From assembly GCA_029718625.1 (NCBI GenBank), contig CM056387.1, forward strand, positions 37,379,426-37,443,425: a stretch of 64,000 nt of DNA, read 5' to 3'. The notes below the pieces were generated by a model. The model searched no databases and had not been told where the DNA came from. It saw only the letters and a list, made by a program, of their open reading frames with translations. Made by a program: the position numbers and the translations under genes. This document shows positions 19,850 to 33,379 of the stretch, piece after piece; the stretch's first letter is position 1, and each line of letters opens with the position of its first letter. The stretch is from Synaphobranchus kaupii. Lineage: Eukaryota; Chordata; Actinopteri; Anguilliformes; Synaphobranchidae.

Positions 19850-22800
19850 CTCTTTCTCTCCCTCTCTCCCGGGCGTCTTGACAAGTGGCAGTGATTCCAA
19901 CCCCCCAGCCCGCTGGCATTTACACCAGTCCGCCTGCGGGGGCAGCGTTGAGCTGCTGCACATACCGACTCGCTTCAGCTTATGTCTCCAATCCCAGGTG
20001 ACCTCAGATAAGGGCTGGTATGAGTCTGAAAAGTCGCACGTGAAAGTGAACGGGGGCGGTGCCTTTAGAGCCTGCTGGTTCTCTTGTGCCCTTTTTTTAT
20101 TGGACGGCCCAGCTGTCCCTTTCTGCCTTTCGCGTTTGGGGAGGGGGAGTGCTTGTCGGCAGTTCACGCTTCCGAGCATGCCTCTCACTTTTTATGGTTT
20201 ACTCACAGCTGCCTGGTAGTGGAAATTATCATTAAAGCCCGTTTTTATAATACTTACAGCTGTCCCATAAACTTCCTCAAAGCGCTGTGTCAGGGGAGAT
20301 GACAGATAGAATCTGGCAGTGGAATGAACAATCGCTGCCTGTCCGTTCAAGCGCTCCCGACTGGAATGCGGTTCTCGCCTTTATTCAAGCGCTTCCAACT
20401 GGATGCGGGTCTCATCTTTATTTGTTTTTAAAATGCGGAGATGCGTCACTCCTCGCGGAAAGGCGCCGTCGACGTCCAGGCGGCATGCGTTGCGACGGAG
20501 GACAGAGCCTGTTTTTGCAACGGTGTGAAATGCCTGAGCACAGTAGTGAAGAGCCTGAGGCCTTGCGGCATTGGCACAGGTGTAGTGTCAGGTTCCGGAA
20601 CATTCTCCCCTCTCAGGCAGGAGACTCGACCCCGTTTCCGCGCGTCACGTCGGAAAACAGCGAACCGAACGTTGCGATTGCGCCTTTTTTCGGCGAGCCC
20701 TTTAAATAGTCACTTTCTGTGCTGAAAATGTCAACAGCTTTGCGACGTTCCTTGAGTGACAAACACTTCCTGGCTCTGCTTGTGGAGAGCTGCCTCTCAG
20801 TCTGACCCTCTAAGCTGGAAACTGAAATAAAACTGGGTCATATTTATAACATCAACCAGATAACTCACAGGTACATCAAAATGCAACACATTCTACCACT
20901 TTTTACAGTGCCACACAGTCCTGTCACCCAGCAGAATTGTCAGTGACGTTGCCTGGTCTCAAACACATGATTGAGTGTAAAATCCTCAACCTTTAAACAA
21001 CCGAGGTCTGAATTCAATCACCAAACCTAACTATCTGAACTATTTGTGAAGAGAAAAAAAAAAATAATGGAAAAAAAGGAACACTTGGTATTTACTTGCA
21101 GGTCCAAATTAAGGGTGAATGTTGATGGAATCCAAGCCTGAGTGTTCAGTCCATGAAAGAACTCCGGGAAAGGGCTCAGTGGTGGATGGACAGAAAACAA
21201 TCGCTAGAAAAGACGCACCCCCAGCTTTTAGAGCAGCGGTGTCCAATCTTATCCGGAAAGAGCCGAGGTGGGTGCAGGTTGTTGTTTTAGCCCAGCACTA
21301 CGACACCTCGTTCCACTAATGAACTTCTCATGGTCTTCAATCAAGACCTTGATAAGTAGAATCAGGCATCTTGGTACTGGGCTAAAACAAAAACCTGCAC
21401 TGGCATCTGCCTTTTTTTGGATAAGATTGGACACCCCTGCTTTGGAGCCTGTCCAGTGAAAGTGCTGTTCCCTCCTGTAAACACGCGTGTTCACTACACG
21501 CTTTGAACACGGCAGCACAGTCACTGTGATTTATGACAGAGGCCTTTCGTTTGCATGTTCCATTGTCTCCTGCAATAAATGGCTGACAGGTCTTTGCCTG
21601 TGGGGGTCCAATGTCACCTCGAAACGCCACCCCCCCCTCCATTTCCCTTCCAGAGTAGGCGGATGAAGGCTGCACTCTAATGTCACTCTCACTTTGTGTC
21701 GTCTCCTCTCTTGACGATTTGATAAAAATTTTAAAAAAAAGGTAGAGGAACAGCAATGCTCTTGTGGAGGAAGCCATTCCGGCTATAATCTGCGGTGCTG
21801 CTAGACAGTGCTAGTCTTACCCATCCGTTCAACCTAGTCACTCCTGAAACTAGCAGAAGAGTAACGTTCAAACGGGCAGTAGTTGTGACGGGGATGCAGC
21901 GGGTGACAAGGCGTTGCTTTCCATCTCACAGACAGGTAGTAAATATAGTTCCTTCGCTGGAGAGTCTAGTTGGTGTACAGCCATCTTTGTTTCCATATTA
22001 TGGCTTTAAGCTGGCCTGCACTCAGCCGCTGGTGAAGTGCTTTTACATTCGTTTTGATGTTGAGGCTGTGAGGATTGGTCACAGCTGAGAATGCTGCTCT
22101 GACCAAGAGCACGGATATTCTGAAGACCAGCAGATGTTTGACTCCCCATCTTTTTGGGTTTTCAGCTTTGGGGAGAGTCGGGTCATTGAACATCTGTGGA
22201 GCAATGCTAAAACTATCAGTGCAAGCGTGCAGCTGCTCTTTGCGGTATATGTGCTCAGGGTACCAACTGAGCGCGTGCGAAAAGCAGGCAGCATTCTGAG
22301 AATGAATTGTGGATGCGACACCCGCCCACTGCCATCTTTCTCCTGTGCGGCGAAGACGACTTTCGCGCCTGGCCCGAAGGCTCTCTGCGTCTGGCGGCTG
22401 GGATTCCGAGCAGTGCTTGCCACCTTATAGCTGAACATGGAGGAAGACGCTCAGGCCAAATTAATCTTCAGGTGCCTGCGCTGTCCGTGAAGGACCACGT
22501 GACGTCCGTAAAAAACAGCTTGAATCAAGCCACCTATGGGCAAGGCTTTAAGTGATAGGCAACCAATCAGTGACAGCAAAAGAAAAATGGTGGGGGGCTG
22601 GAGGGCATATATGTATGATTCTATTCAAGCTCTACTGGGATTTTACCGCTATATTTCAACGCTGCCCCCAGTTTCCCAGGCAACAGAGAGCGACTCCCCT
22701 TCTCTTCTGGACTGTAATTGGCGATCACTTCAGCCCGGCCGGACCCTTTTTTTGCAACGGGAGATGGTAATTACGGAGCCGGTGAGGGGGGGGGTAAACC

Positions 22801-23429
22801 AGGTGCTTGTGATGGTGCTTGACGCGGGGTTGGCGGCTCAGACAAAGAGGGTTAACGACAAGAGCAGTCCAGAGCCCGCACTGGGGGAGGCCGCTGGAGC
22901 TTCAAACGTAGGTAAAAGGTAACCACCCCCCCACCTCCCTAACCGACCACCTGTTCATTACGATTCCAAATGAACCAATCAGCTTTGCACATACATAGAT
23001 TAAGCAAAACAGGTCTATGCTGATCTATGCTGACTGGGAGAGGACACGCTACAGAAGAGGACAGATTTATAGATAGGCCGCCCGCGGAACGCTAACGTTC
23101 TGTCGCCTGAACCGCAGAGAACCTGTCTGGATTTTATCATTTTTATATTTACGCCACATTTGCCTTCGCCGAAGCAAACGTAGATTTTAAACTGCGGGCT
23201 GAAAAACATTGAGAATGTACACAACCGACTCCCAGGATTACCTGTCGGTTTCAATAAGACGCGCGCGGCGCTCTGTGAGCTAAGCATCTGTGTGTGACCG
23301 TCAGCAGCTGCGCTGCTCAAACCCCAGAGAAAATAGCAAATGTATTTTTCTTGTGAATAAACTGTGGGGGAAGGGCCAGGTTCTACCATATAGGCTACAC
23401 ATGATTGGAAGTATTGTACCCCCTAACCA
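19850..23429. other. Non-coding stretch downstream of elovl8
   Basis: No recognisable gene. It contains a 47-bp-period imperfect duplication (TTCAAGCGCT...GACTGGAATGCGG at about 20346 and TTCAAGCGCTTCCAACTGGATGCGG at about 20393), a CpG-richer patch at 20440-20700 and the MITE at 21234-21439. A long open, non-repetitive segment at about 21800-22550 has no protein family resemblance that I can see. Confidence 0.5.
21234..21439. mobile_element. hAT-type MITE
   Basis: The terminal inverted repeats are CAGCGGTGTCCAATCTTATC and GATAAGATTGGACACCCCTG, with inner inverted motifs (TTTTAGCCCAG / CTGGGCTAAAA). The flanks TTTTAGAG (21226-21233) and CTTTGGAG (21440-21447) match at 6 of 8 positions, consistent with an old 8-bp hAT target duplication. 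A related copy is at 53817-54029. Confidence 0.75.
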
Positions 23430-23600
23430 CGTTATAATGGTTTGGTAAACTGGGTTCGTAAAAAGTTTTTGGGTTCGATTCCGAGCTGGGGCGTTGCCGT
23501 TGTACCCTTGAGCGAAGGTACTTTAACCCAAATTGCTTCAGTAAATATCCAGCTGGGTAAATGCACTGTATATCGAAATGTAATTGCGTAAGTTGGATAA
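23430..23600 (+). repeat. tRNA-derived SINE copy
   Basis: It carries the B-box-like GGGTTCGATTCCGAG (23471-23485), the block TTGTACCCTTGAGCGAAGG, and AAATTGCTTCAGTAAATATC, all shared with the SINE at 4698-4898. The 3' part diverges. It is not a functional tRNA gene, because no cloverleaf can be closed. Confidence 0.7.
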
Positions 23601-25751
23601 TCCGAAATGCACTGTATGCAATGAATTGTGGGACATGAAACAAGAAGAGAAGTTACCTCAGCGTGACAAGGACCTCACTTCAAGCTCATCTAGGTTTGCC
23701 CAAGAGTCCACTAATTACAGCCAGTAAGTTTCCGTACCTCAGCTCCGCCGATATCGGTGGCTAACGGCTTTACGTATCCTGTTGGTTGCCGCTGAAGTAG
23801 CTGAATTTGTTCTTTAACGTCGTATTCGCCTCACCGTTGTGACTCGACACAATTGTGATTGAAATGCTTCACAATGCAAGCCTGCCGCAGACATGCGAGG
23901 AGGAACTGAATCGGTCTGTTAGTAACCATAGCTCTTTAAGTAGTAACCAGAGCTCTGTACGTAATAAATATATAACTGCAGTAAATCTGGTGTAGAGACA
24001 TCTCACAATGCCTTAGATGGTAGTCTGGAATTACCATCTGGTAGTAGAGTGTGTTCGGGACCAGGATGTTCTGACCTTTTTTTTGGACATTCTCCACTGC
24101 TGATTATTCTCTGACCAACTCCTTGCCTCTGACAGAGCCTGGCTGTTGGTGGTCAGCCTCAGCGTTCATGGGAAATGGGTTGTGAAAGGATTGGGAGAGT
24201 CTTTGAAGATCACTGCACTGTGGCGTTGGACAGGGAGCTTGGGGTGTTTGATGGTAACGTATGAAGAACGTGCGTGCGCTCACACATGCAAACACAGACA
24301 TACACATGTGTATGCCTTTGTGATTGCATGCGTGTTTTTTATACACATGCACACGTGCAAGCACATAGTCGCACACACGCATGCCCACGTAAACACACAC
24401 ACACACAGAAACACATGAATGCACAACACAGTCCTCTCCACATACAAAGAAAGATACAGTATATGCTTTTTCTTCTCTCTCTCTGTCTTTCTCACACACA
24501 CACACAGATCCCCCTGCCACACACACACACAGCCACCCCCCTGCCACACACACAGATAGACACACATTTACACACACCTGCAAATATAAACTGTAATGAT
24601 TAGATACACACAGAGCCGAGGAAAGGTGCTGAAAACAGCATAAAGCTGAACTGAATCATCGCTGCTTCACTTTTCTGTCAGTCGTCCACTATGATTGGTT
24701 GAATTTCGGCCGAGGGACCACCCTTCGAATCTTAGACCCCGGCGTTCCGTCTTCGTCTCTTCCGGGATATTGGGAATCGGCATCGGCAGTCTCCGCGCCG
24801 CTGGGAAAAGGATGGCGCTCACTCAAGGCGTGGAGGAGGCCGGGCTCGCCAGTTCCTTAAGAGGCTGAAAAAATTATGGCGCCATTAATATTTAATAATG
24901 TGTGGGACCGAGGAGAAGCTCCAGAGCAGGGGCCTTTGTCTTTGTGTCATCCGAAATGCGCTTGGATGCAGCAAGACCATTTTAAATTAAACAAATGGGG
25001 GAAAACACTGCACCTTAGTGATTTCAAACTCTGAATAACAGAGAGGGTTTTATTTGGTGGTTGGGGTGGGGTGGGGGGCAGTTTGAGGAAGCGGGGGGGT
25101 GGGGTGGACAAATAATTCAGTTTTCTCAGAGCCGTAGTTCAGCCCTACAGGAGAATGCCACTGAAACCAGCGTTCACCCACACAATGTGCAATTCCTTAG
25201 CAGGCTCCTTGTTTTTGTTTTGGAGACCAAAAAAATATAATTCCATGGCGACAGTTTAAATCTCATTCCAGGGAGCCGGTGAGAGTTCAAAGACCCTGAT
25301 TCCAACAGATTGGCGTCCCTCAGACACCCAATCAGAAGAGTGAAATCTCTGTGTAGTCCTTTGTTTTGGCTTCACCTCGGCCTCGCCAGATAAAAAAAAA
25401 AAAAAAAAAAAGCAGGAAAAAGCAACCATGAGCTGCGCTTAAGTGGCTCACGGAACATTAGACCTCACGTGAGACGGTGTCCAATGGGAATACTGTGTTG
25501 CTTCGGTGCACTACGAGCGTGATGTCATCAGGCTTTTGTTGCACTGACCTTCTAATGACCTTATTTGGAGTGACCCTCAGGAGCCTGCTTAAAGACACTT
25601 AACACCTTAATTTGAGAGAGAGAGACACAGAGAGAGGGAGAGAGAGAGATAGAGAGGGGAGAGAGAGAGAGAGAGAGAGCAATAGAGCGTGAGAGACAGC
25701 GAAAGAGAGAGAGAAAAGGGGAAGTCAGCTAGCCTATAATGCTACATGTGA
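23601..25751. other. Non-coding stretch with CA-rich microsatellite
   Basis: No gene recognised. It contains interrupted CA/ACAC repeats at about 24280-24570, a poly-A run near 25391 and GA-rich sequence at 25610-25720. The segment at about 24690-24960 is non-repetitive and GC-mixed (GAGGCCGGGCTCGCCAG) but shows no exon. Confidence 0.5.
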
Positions 25752-25945
25752 CACTGTGGTCACCAACCCTGTTCCTGGAGATCTACCGTCCTGTAGGTTT
25801 TCACTCCAACACTAACAAAGCACACCTCATTTAACAGCTAGAGATCTCGTTGAGCTTCTAATTAGTAGAATCAGGTGTGCCAATTTAGGGTTGAAATTAA
25901 AAGCTACTGGATGGTAGATCTCCAGAGCAGGGTTTGGGACCACTG
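25752..25945. mobile_element. MITE with GGAGATCTACC inverted ends
   Basis: The left end GTTCCTGGAGATCTACC and the right end GGTAGATCTCCAGAGCAGGG are inverted, within the longer pair CACTGTGGTCACCAACCCTG / CAGGGTTTGGGACCACTG. The element is about 194 bp and non-coding. It resembles non-autonomous hAT elements. No target duplication was found. Confidence 0.65.
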
Positions 25946-26308
25946 CACTAGAGCCATTTCCAGGCCCTACTTGTAAGTCTGGCTAAGTCTATTTTCCAAA
26001 ATAAAACTGGAGGTTTGTGATCCACATCAGCTCAGCTTATTTAACTGCTGAGTAAGGCATTCCCATCCAAGGTGACTTTTACTGTTTACACAGCATACAC
26101 TGGTACAGCTGGACTGCCTCGCTCTGAGGCACAGAACCGTGGCCTGCACACAGCTCAAGTCTTTTCACATTACGTCTCAGGAAAGAATATAAAATATATA
26201 TCTTTAAATTTACAGGGCCGTGAATGTAGCTGAAATTTCACCACCATATTCATAGATGTACGCATACACTGTATGCACATATATATGAAGTTTTACGTAT
26301 GTATGGTT

Positions 26309-26424
<116 letters not shown>

Positions 26425-26530
26425 CATTAGCGTTGTTCATGTGACCGTGAGTATCTGCCTGCTTGTGCCTTTGTGTGTTGGGGGTGGGCTGTGGGGCTGT
26501 GTGTTGGGGGATGTGTGTGTGTGTGTGTGC

Positions 26531-28386
26531 GTTTTGTAATTGAACCTGACAGTGCAGCTGCTGATGAAAATGTGAACACATCGAGAGGCTGGTGCCTCGC
26601 CCTAGGTAAAGGTCACTCCCCGTCCAGCCTCCACACCGCCCAGATCTCCCCCAGTATTCCTTCCCTCGGGCTACGAGTGCCATCTTGTCAGTACGCGGCG
26701 GAGCCTTCCTTCAGTGGCCATTTTGAATTCTTCTAGGGAAACGGCAGGTGACCTCACGGAATAACACTCGTGGATGAACGCGGAACAGACACCGGCGAAA
26801 ATGTTCAGGGCGACCAATCTCTCGCGAATGGCCTTGTCAATACGCGTTGTTTCCGCGGCCACCTCCAGCCGATAAAACATAATTTTTCTTCCATTTAATT
26901 CTCTCTGTCCCTACGAGGAAGTGGGGGGGGATGAGGGGGGTTTACAAAAATCCAGGCGCATAAATCTTACTCGGGCAGCTCTCCGGACGAGCGCTTGGGC
27001 TTTCAATAACCTGTCAATATTCAGGCGGTGTGAATCCACTGCAGAGGTTCCACTTGCCAGACATAATGACTCTTTATTTTTCTCTCTCAGTGCCTTTGGC
27101 AGAAAACAATGTCAACCGTAATGGGGGGCCTCTTCACCAGATGGTGACTCCCACTCCCACTATAAATGAGGGTTCGCCCCCAACATGAGCTAGGGGTTGT
27201 GCCATCGAAATACGAGATCAATACGCACGCCCGTAGACTCGCGCCAAGGTGAGAGAGGGGGTAATGAGAGCTGGCCTGAAACCACATAGCCCTGCATCCA
27301 ATTGATACCGCCTACCGCGCATTCGTGCAAAAACGTGATTGCAACTTCCTGTAATGTTGCGGTAGGATAGCAACAATGCAGCACGCGCGTTTCTTCAATG
27401 TTTTTCTTTTTTGTTTCTACCACCCTCAAACATTACATTTTTAGCTTTGCGGTAAATAGATTCAGGTGCCAGGGATTTTTTAATGTGTTTGCAACGTGAC
27501 AAAGAACGCAAGAAAGATTTTGTGTTCACGAGTATACCGCAACCTATGAAAACTTTAAAAAAAAAAAAAAAACATCTTTGCACCTTTCCTTTGGCACCAG
27601 CAGTACGGCCCCCATCCATGCAGCTGTATGATCCTCCTCTTCCTGTGACATGAGGACAAATATAACCGACAACTCGTAACGTTGACGCGACGCTTAGGTG
27701 ACGTCACTGCACTGTTGTCACAACAATGTGAAGCTGTCAAATTATGTGTTGCCTGAAAAGAGATACGCGTTCGTCGGAGTACTGGTCTCAGCCGCGACGC
27801 ATTTTACCCCTGCTTTAGATTTATATGCACCCTTTTTCTGAGAGACAGACAGAAGCGTTTGTCATTCGCTGAGCATTATCTAGAGGGCACTATATAATAA
27901 GCAATGATGAAAGTGATCGTAAGTGTCAATTTCATAGGTGTCAAATGCAGGGCAGAGCTGCTTAAGTGCAGCCGCCGTGCTGCCGTAATAACACGGCCGC
28001 CGCTGTTTACGCCCCGAGCTGTCCAAGGCAAGGCTTCTTGATTTAGAGATTACTTATTTTATAGTTACTCCACTCCTCAGCCTCGTCCGGCTCCTCTGAG
28101 CTTTGGAGCTTCCGCTGGCTCCCCCCGCCCCCCCCCCCGCCCCCTCCCCTCCTGGCTGGTCCCAGGGAAACACCCGCCCCGCCCCCCCACCCAGTCACCC
28201 TTCATCCCATCCTCTTCCCGCACACGCCCAATGGCCAGAGTCCTCCTCTGTAGAGTGAGCGAGTGCTGCCGGCTAAGGCCTGGGGCTATGGCTAGCGCCC
28301 CTCTCCCAGCCACGCTCCCCTCTCCATCAGCCGTGCCCCTCAGCAGCAAACGGGACGTGTAGGACGTGGCCCGCAGGGCCTGCTGC
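26531..28386. other. Non-coding stretch
   Basis: No exon recognised. It includes a non-repetitive GC-mixed segment at about 26650-26880 and a TATA-like CACTATAAATGAGGG near 27157. A C-rich stretch at 28116-28190 ends near a CpG-richer zone at 28220-28330. Confidence 0.45.
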
Positions 28387-28444
28387 ATGCTATTATTACC
28401 GTTAGCATTGGGGCCATGCTATTATTACCGTTAGCATTGGGGCC
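28387..28444. repeat. 29-bp exact tandem duplication
   Basis: Two back-to-back copies (28387-28415 and 28416-28444) of a unit containing ATGCTATTATTACCGTTAGC. They are identical, so the duplication is recent or an assembly artefact. Confidence 0.85.
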
Positions 28445-28732
28445 AGTGTGGCTTGCGCAGATGAAAAAAAAGCACAAATGTACTGCACGTGATTAATGCT
28501 GAAGCTGGGTGTGTGGGTTTGCATGCGTGTGTGTGTGAGAGAGAAAGGGAGTGTGTGTGTATGCATAGTAAGTGAATGTGTGTTGTATGTGTATGTGTGT
28601 GAGACTAATGGAAAGCGCACGTATGTAGGAGTGAATTTATGCGCGTTTTATGTTTGCACGCGTGTGTGTGAGAGGGGGCTTATGTGTGCATGACGTGCGC
28701 GTTTACGCTTGTGTTGTGTGTATTCATGCGTT

Positions 28733-28801
28733 CGCCATTATTCATGAGCTGGCACGCCATTGGCCACGAGTTGTGCAGCTGCAACGCCATTATTCATGAG
28801 C
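28733..28801. promoter_or_regulatory. Duplicated CGCCATTATTCATGAGC motif
   Basis: The 17-mer CGCCATTATTCATGAGC occurs at 28733-28749 and again at 28785-28801, exactly 52 bases apart. The spacer contains an inverted CCAAT box (ATTGG) and the E-box CAGCTG. A dense pair of identical AT-rich motifs in unique DNA suggests a regulatory element. No factor can be named with confidence. Confidence 0.3.
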
Positions 28802-28929
28802 CGGGCGGGGCCCGGCTCTGCAGCGCACCGTAAAACACTTCAGCATCAAAGCCGAACCCCCCCTCCAACTCATAGATCCCGCAGTTTATCCTTTTGTTGG
28901 TTTTCTTGCCCTTCTCAATTCTGCTGGGC

Positions 28930-29240
28930 ATTTTCTACATATAGCCCCTCCACCCCCCACACCCCATACCAAACCCCCCTCCCCACCACACTCCCCTCAG
29001 GGTCACCCAGAGCTTAAAATAACCCTGACGTTGGGCCCTTGTAGGGCTCACTCCGTCCCCTCGCCAGCGATAGAAGTGAATTACTGCACCGTTCCACGTT
29101 ATTAAACATGACACTCGCTGAAGATAATGGAGCCTATCTCCATCTCAATTCAAAATCCTAATCTCATTTCTTTGATTAATAGGCACAGATCTGCATATCA
29201 AGGGCTCTTGTTAATTTGCTCAGGCAAATCCCTTTTTGTG
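28930..29240. promoter_or_regulatory. Possible conserved non-coding element
   Basis: Unique, mid-GC sequence with no open frame but with clustered homeodomain/bZIP-like words (CCATCTCAATTCAAAATCC, TTTGATTAATAGG, GTTAATTTGC). Its texture contrasts with the surrounding simple repeats. Assignment is by appearance only; there is no conservation evidence here. Confidence 0.25.
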
Positions 29241-31739
29241 ATGCGTCTGCAAAAAAAAAAAAAAAAAGAAAGAAAGAAAAAAAAAGTGTCCTCACAATAT
29301 TTTTTATTCCCGCTGTTTTCCCAGCGCACCGGCGTATCTAAAGGCTGAGATGATTTACAGAGAGAAAGAGAATAGACAGGGAGAGAAAGAGAGGAAGAGA
29401 GGGGGAGGGAGGGATGTAGAGGGAGAGGGAGATGGCAGAAACTAAAAAAAATTCACTAAAGTGAGGGGGAGTGGGTGCGCAGGTGGGCTGGTAGTTTGAC
29501 CAATGAGAGAAAGATCAAGTTGACGAGCAGCCCGCTGGTTGACGAGGGCTCGTTGCTATGGCGGGAGAAGTGTGTCACGCGCGCGCGCCTTTGCTCAATC
29601 TCAACATGGTGCCCAAATGTTCATCAGGAGAAGGGCGAATCGCTGCGCGCACATTTCTACAGCCTCCCCTCGGCTTAGCTCGTCCTTCCTGGTACTACAG
29701 CTGCTCCACCACGTTCTCCTAATTTACTTTCACATGAAACGCTATACTGCGGCTATTTATTTGCTTGCCGGTAAGCCTTAGACTGCTTACATTTTTACAT
29801 GTTATCCCTTTATATCTTTGGTTATTTCCTGAAGCGGTTCAGGATGAGTGGTCAGTTCAAGGTTATGGTTACCATCAATATCTTTACCCACAATTCCACA
29901 CTGCTTTCCGTGGCAGTCAGCATGATGCCGTAGATTAAAAAAAACAAAAAACCTCTATGGTTTTCTTCCAGCATGTTTTTGCACGTCTTTCTTTCTCTTT
30001 CTCTTTGTGTTGGGACTGTCAATCAAAAGGGTTTGGTATTTATTTTGTAACTGAAGATCAATGGAACCCTTTATCATAATGAGGGTGTAATGGGGGACTG
30101 AGATATCCCCCTAAAATCCGGCAATTCATTTTTGTCCCCTGCAGAGGCAAAATCTCAAGAACCATATATTCTACTATGCTGAAACCTACATTACAAGGCA
30201 CATTCAATAACAATAAAAAAAAATTATTTTGAATAAAATAAAAAAACATATAATTTGAAATCATTTTCACTGCAACAATTTTTTTCATCCAAGACACTTA
30301 GTATTTTTTGTCAGATGATATACTGTAGGTATATAGATGTTTGGGTCTTGGTTATAAGGAACTGTAGCATTGGCGACTTTGAGGTGACTCATTAGCTTCA
30401 GGTCCTGTCTTGTTACAGTCAATTCAGATTCCAGAGTGCTGGTGTTCCCCTGTGTCCTGTCCCAATCCCTATCTGCCTTTGCAGTTCCCATCTATTCCCC
30501 TCCAGATTTAGCAGGAGAAATGCATCCTGACTCCTCCATCCAAACTGACGTGAGGCAAACATTCTGCCACAAAAGAGCTGCTGTGTTTTTTATTGTATTT
30601 TTCTGACAATTTCCATTTTTTCAACAGCTTTTTTTCCAGGGGTCAGGGAATCTTGTTCCAGTTTTTCCTCGTCTCTGGAAAACACTCTGGCTTTTCCAGT
30701 TTTTCTGTTCACTCTGGGAAACACAATTTATCAAAGTTTAATTGTAACAATTTTTTTGATTGATTTTGTTTTTGTTTTTTTATATAAATTTTGGGCGGTT
30801 GTCTGAGATGGGTTCTACTCATTATTGGTGTTTGGTTGGGATTAGTTCCCTGGTGTAGGATATTGAATATTATATTATAGAAAGTTAGGAAAGACACTAC
30901 ATAAATATCATTCTTTATTGTCATAACCTTAACTATCGTTATCATCATCATCATCATCGTCATCACTCATCTTGCATTTAGACCCATCCTGTGCTGGGCT
31001 GATGAGATTGGCGTCTCCACACTTCCTGCCTGTGACACTTCCTGGTTTCTCCTTTCCACCTCCATGGGTCTTGCCGCTCTTTGTTGTCACCATTGTGGTC
31101 AATTCAAGAATTCAAGATGGCTGATCTGAGGCCAGTAGGGTGGAGGGGAGCTGTCTGACGAGGCCCTCATATTCAGTGTAGAAAAAGGAGGGTGTTGGCC
31201 TGTTTTCACATCTAAAACAGTACCTTAACACAATGGCTTTACTCTAGTCTAAGCATTTGGTATATGCACCTCATACAGTTTTAAGTTTTATTTAAAAACC
31301 CACGCTGTCAGATGTCCTTACTGTATTACTGCAAGGTGCATTAATTCAATGCGAATGTCATTTACACAGATGACTACAGAAGATACCAGTACGTACTTGT
31401 ATTATAAAGCACAGTTAAGAGCTTCGTAAATGTAAATGCAGATATAGAGTAAAGTTCAATTTGACATTTTGAATACAAAACAATTTTTGTACATTTTGAT
31501 ATTGGGGCTTATCTCAAAGGAAAAAAAGCGTCTTTATTTTTTCATTCTAATCAAAAGCAAAAATAAAGAGTGAATATTATCCGGCGGTAAATTAGACGGC
31601 TTCAGTTTTGCGCTCATTATTCTGTCAGGGTTTCTAAAGGCTCTCGCCGGAGGAGAGAAACAAAAGGAGAAAAGGAATTTCACAACTACAATGATGATCA
31701 GTGTTTGTTCCTTCCTTAAACACACAGATGAAATTAGAA
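29241..31739. other. Non-coding AT-rich stretch
   Basis: No gene recognised. It contains poly-A/GAAA repeats at 29251-29285, GA-rich sequence at 29360-29440 and an ATC/ATG triplet run near 30938-30960. It also has many T-rich tracts. Nothing resembles an exon. Confidence 0.5.
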
Positions 31740-32215
31740 GTGTGCCCCCCCCCCCCCCCCACCCCCCATTGGCTCATCGCTGATTTATACGAGATTTATA
31801 CGAGTTGTGCAAAGATACTGAGTTCAGCCTCGGTGATCAGGCCCCCCCTGTCCCAGAATCCTTCACTCTTCGACAGCGCGTGCAGCGAGCGCGGCGGTAC
31901 CCCCCCCCCCCCCCCCCCCGTCTGGCGGCAGCGCGTTGGGGCTCTAGCCCCGGCCGCTCTGGGAGATCGAGAGGGGAGGCGGCTCCACCTCCGCCGCGCG
32001 GATCATTACAGCGTCAGGCATTATCTCCGACCTTTACCGATCAGCCGGGGGAGCGACAGGAAGCGGGAAGCAGCAGGCGGCCCCTCTCCGCCTTATCTCC
32101 AGCAAGCAGACCCCACTTCCTGCGGATGGAAAAGGAAAAGGGGAGACAGACTGGGGTCTTTTATTAAAAATAATAGCACTAAAACGCCCCCCCCCCCCCC
32201 CCCTCTTAAAAGGGA
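31740..32215. other. CpG-rich segment with three poly-C runs
   Basis: Poly-C runs at about 31744-31760, 31900-31919 and 32187-32203 flank a CpG-dense core at about 31870-32060 (GACAGCGCGTGCAGCGAGCGCGGCGG). A promoter or CpG island is possible, but no start codon with a following donor is evident. Confidence 0.35.
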
Positions 32216-33379
32216 CAGGGGTGCAGTGGTTTCCCTCTCAGGATATGGGTACAACCCAGCTGGCACATTGCGCTCCATGATACTTTCCTTTGATGATGAT
32301 GATGATGATGCAGCTGTTACAATGTGGATGCAACGCCCCAAGACTTTTATGTGTTAATATTGCCTGCATAACACTACATGTGTTATCAAGTAGGAGTGAG
32401 AGCCCATTTTTGGGGTTGTCTAAACATAGGGCTGAACCACGAGAAGCACAGATTTACCTCCACAGATAGACTTAAGGATTTACCCATAATTCCATACTGC
32501 TTGAGTGTCATTATTGCTCACTGAGGTTGGACTCTAATCTCTTGTGAACATCTTGCATTCAATAACCATTCTTTCTTCCCCCAAATGTGAACATGGCATT
32601 CAGAGACTTACGCTTGGAACGCTGTGTGGTTTTTTTGGCTTCAATAGTAGTCTTTCAGTTTAGCTGTCATTATAGCTGAGGCTTTGTGCATGCAGGCTGA
32701 CATCAGATATTTTTTGAATTTGTAACTCATTTAGTATGAAGCACAGGCTAGGATAATTGCTCTTTGGAGCACCAAAATGCCGGGGTTTAGTTCCAGATGA
32801 CTATGGACATTTTCACTGCGACTGCACATTGAATGTTGCGTTTCATGATCTTCTGAAAAGGACTGCCAGTAGCCAGTGAAAAATGGTCATTAAGCAGCAC
32901 AATGTGATGGCAGCTGTTTCTCATTGAACCTCAACAGCAAAGAAACAGTAAAAAAAAAAAAAATGGCAACAAACTGCTCACACCAAGACAAAAGCATACA
33001 ATGGATGCAATCCATCCCCATCATATCTCAACCATTGAGTCAGAAGCCAAATACAGCAATTCACGCGTCAGGCAGGTCCACATGGCATAGCCCTGATGGA
33101 TGTAATTGTATAGTCTGCAATGATCATTCGCCTCAATGGCTGCCGTGGAAACCAGTGGCTAAAAAAAAAGTCCTCTAGCTGTTCCATTTACTCTCTATGG
33201 TTTGGCCCCGTAATGCCCACATGACGTAATCACAACATTGTCATGGTGATCATTTATCCCCAGGGAGAGGAGCACACGCACACACACACACACACACACA
33301 GCATCCCTGACCACGGTGGCTCCCCTGCGGTTCCTACATTGCAGTCCATCATCAGAACTGCCGCTGATCAGGAATCAAT

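Noticed and set aside
23471..23485. tRNA gene suggested by a perfect-looking B box
   Set aside because: No acceptor stem or anticodon arm closes. The flanking blocks match the SINE at 4698-4898.
29815..29835. miR-9-like TCTTTGGTTAT
   Set aside because: Only the first eleven bases match. The rest differs and there is no complementary arm nearby.
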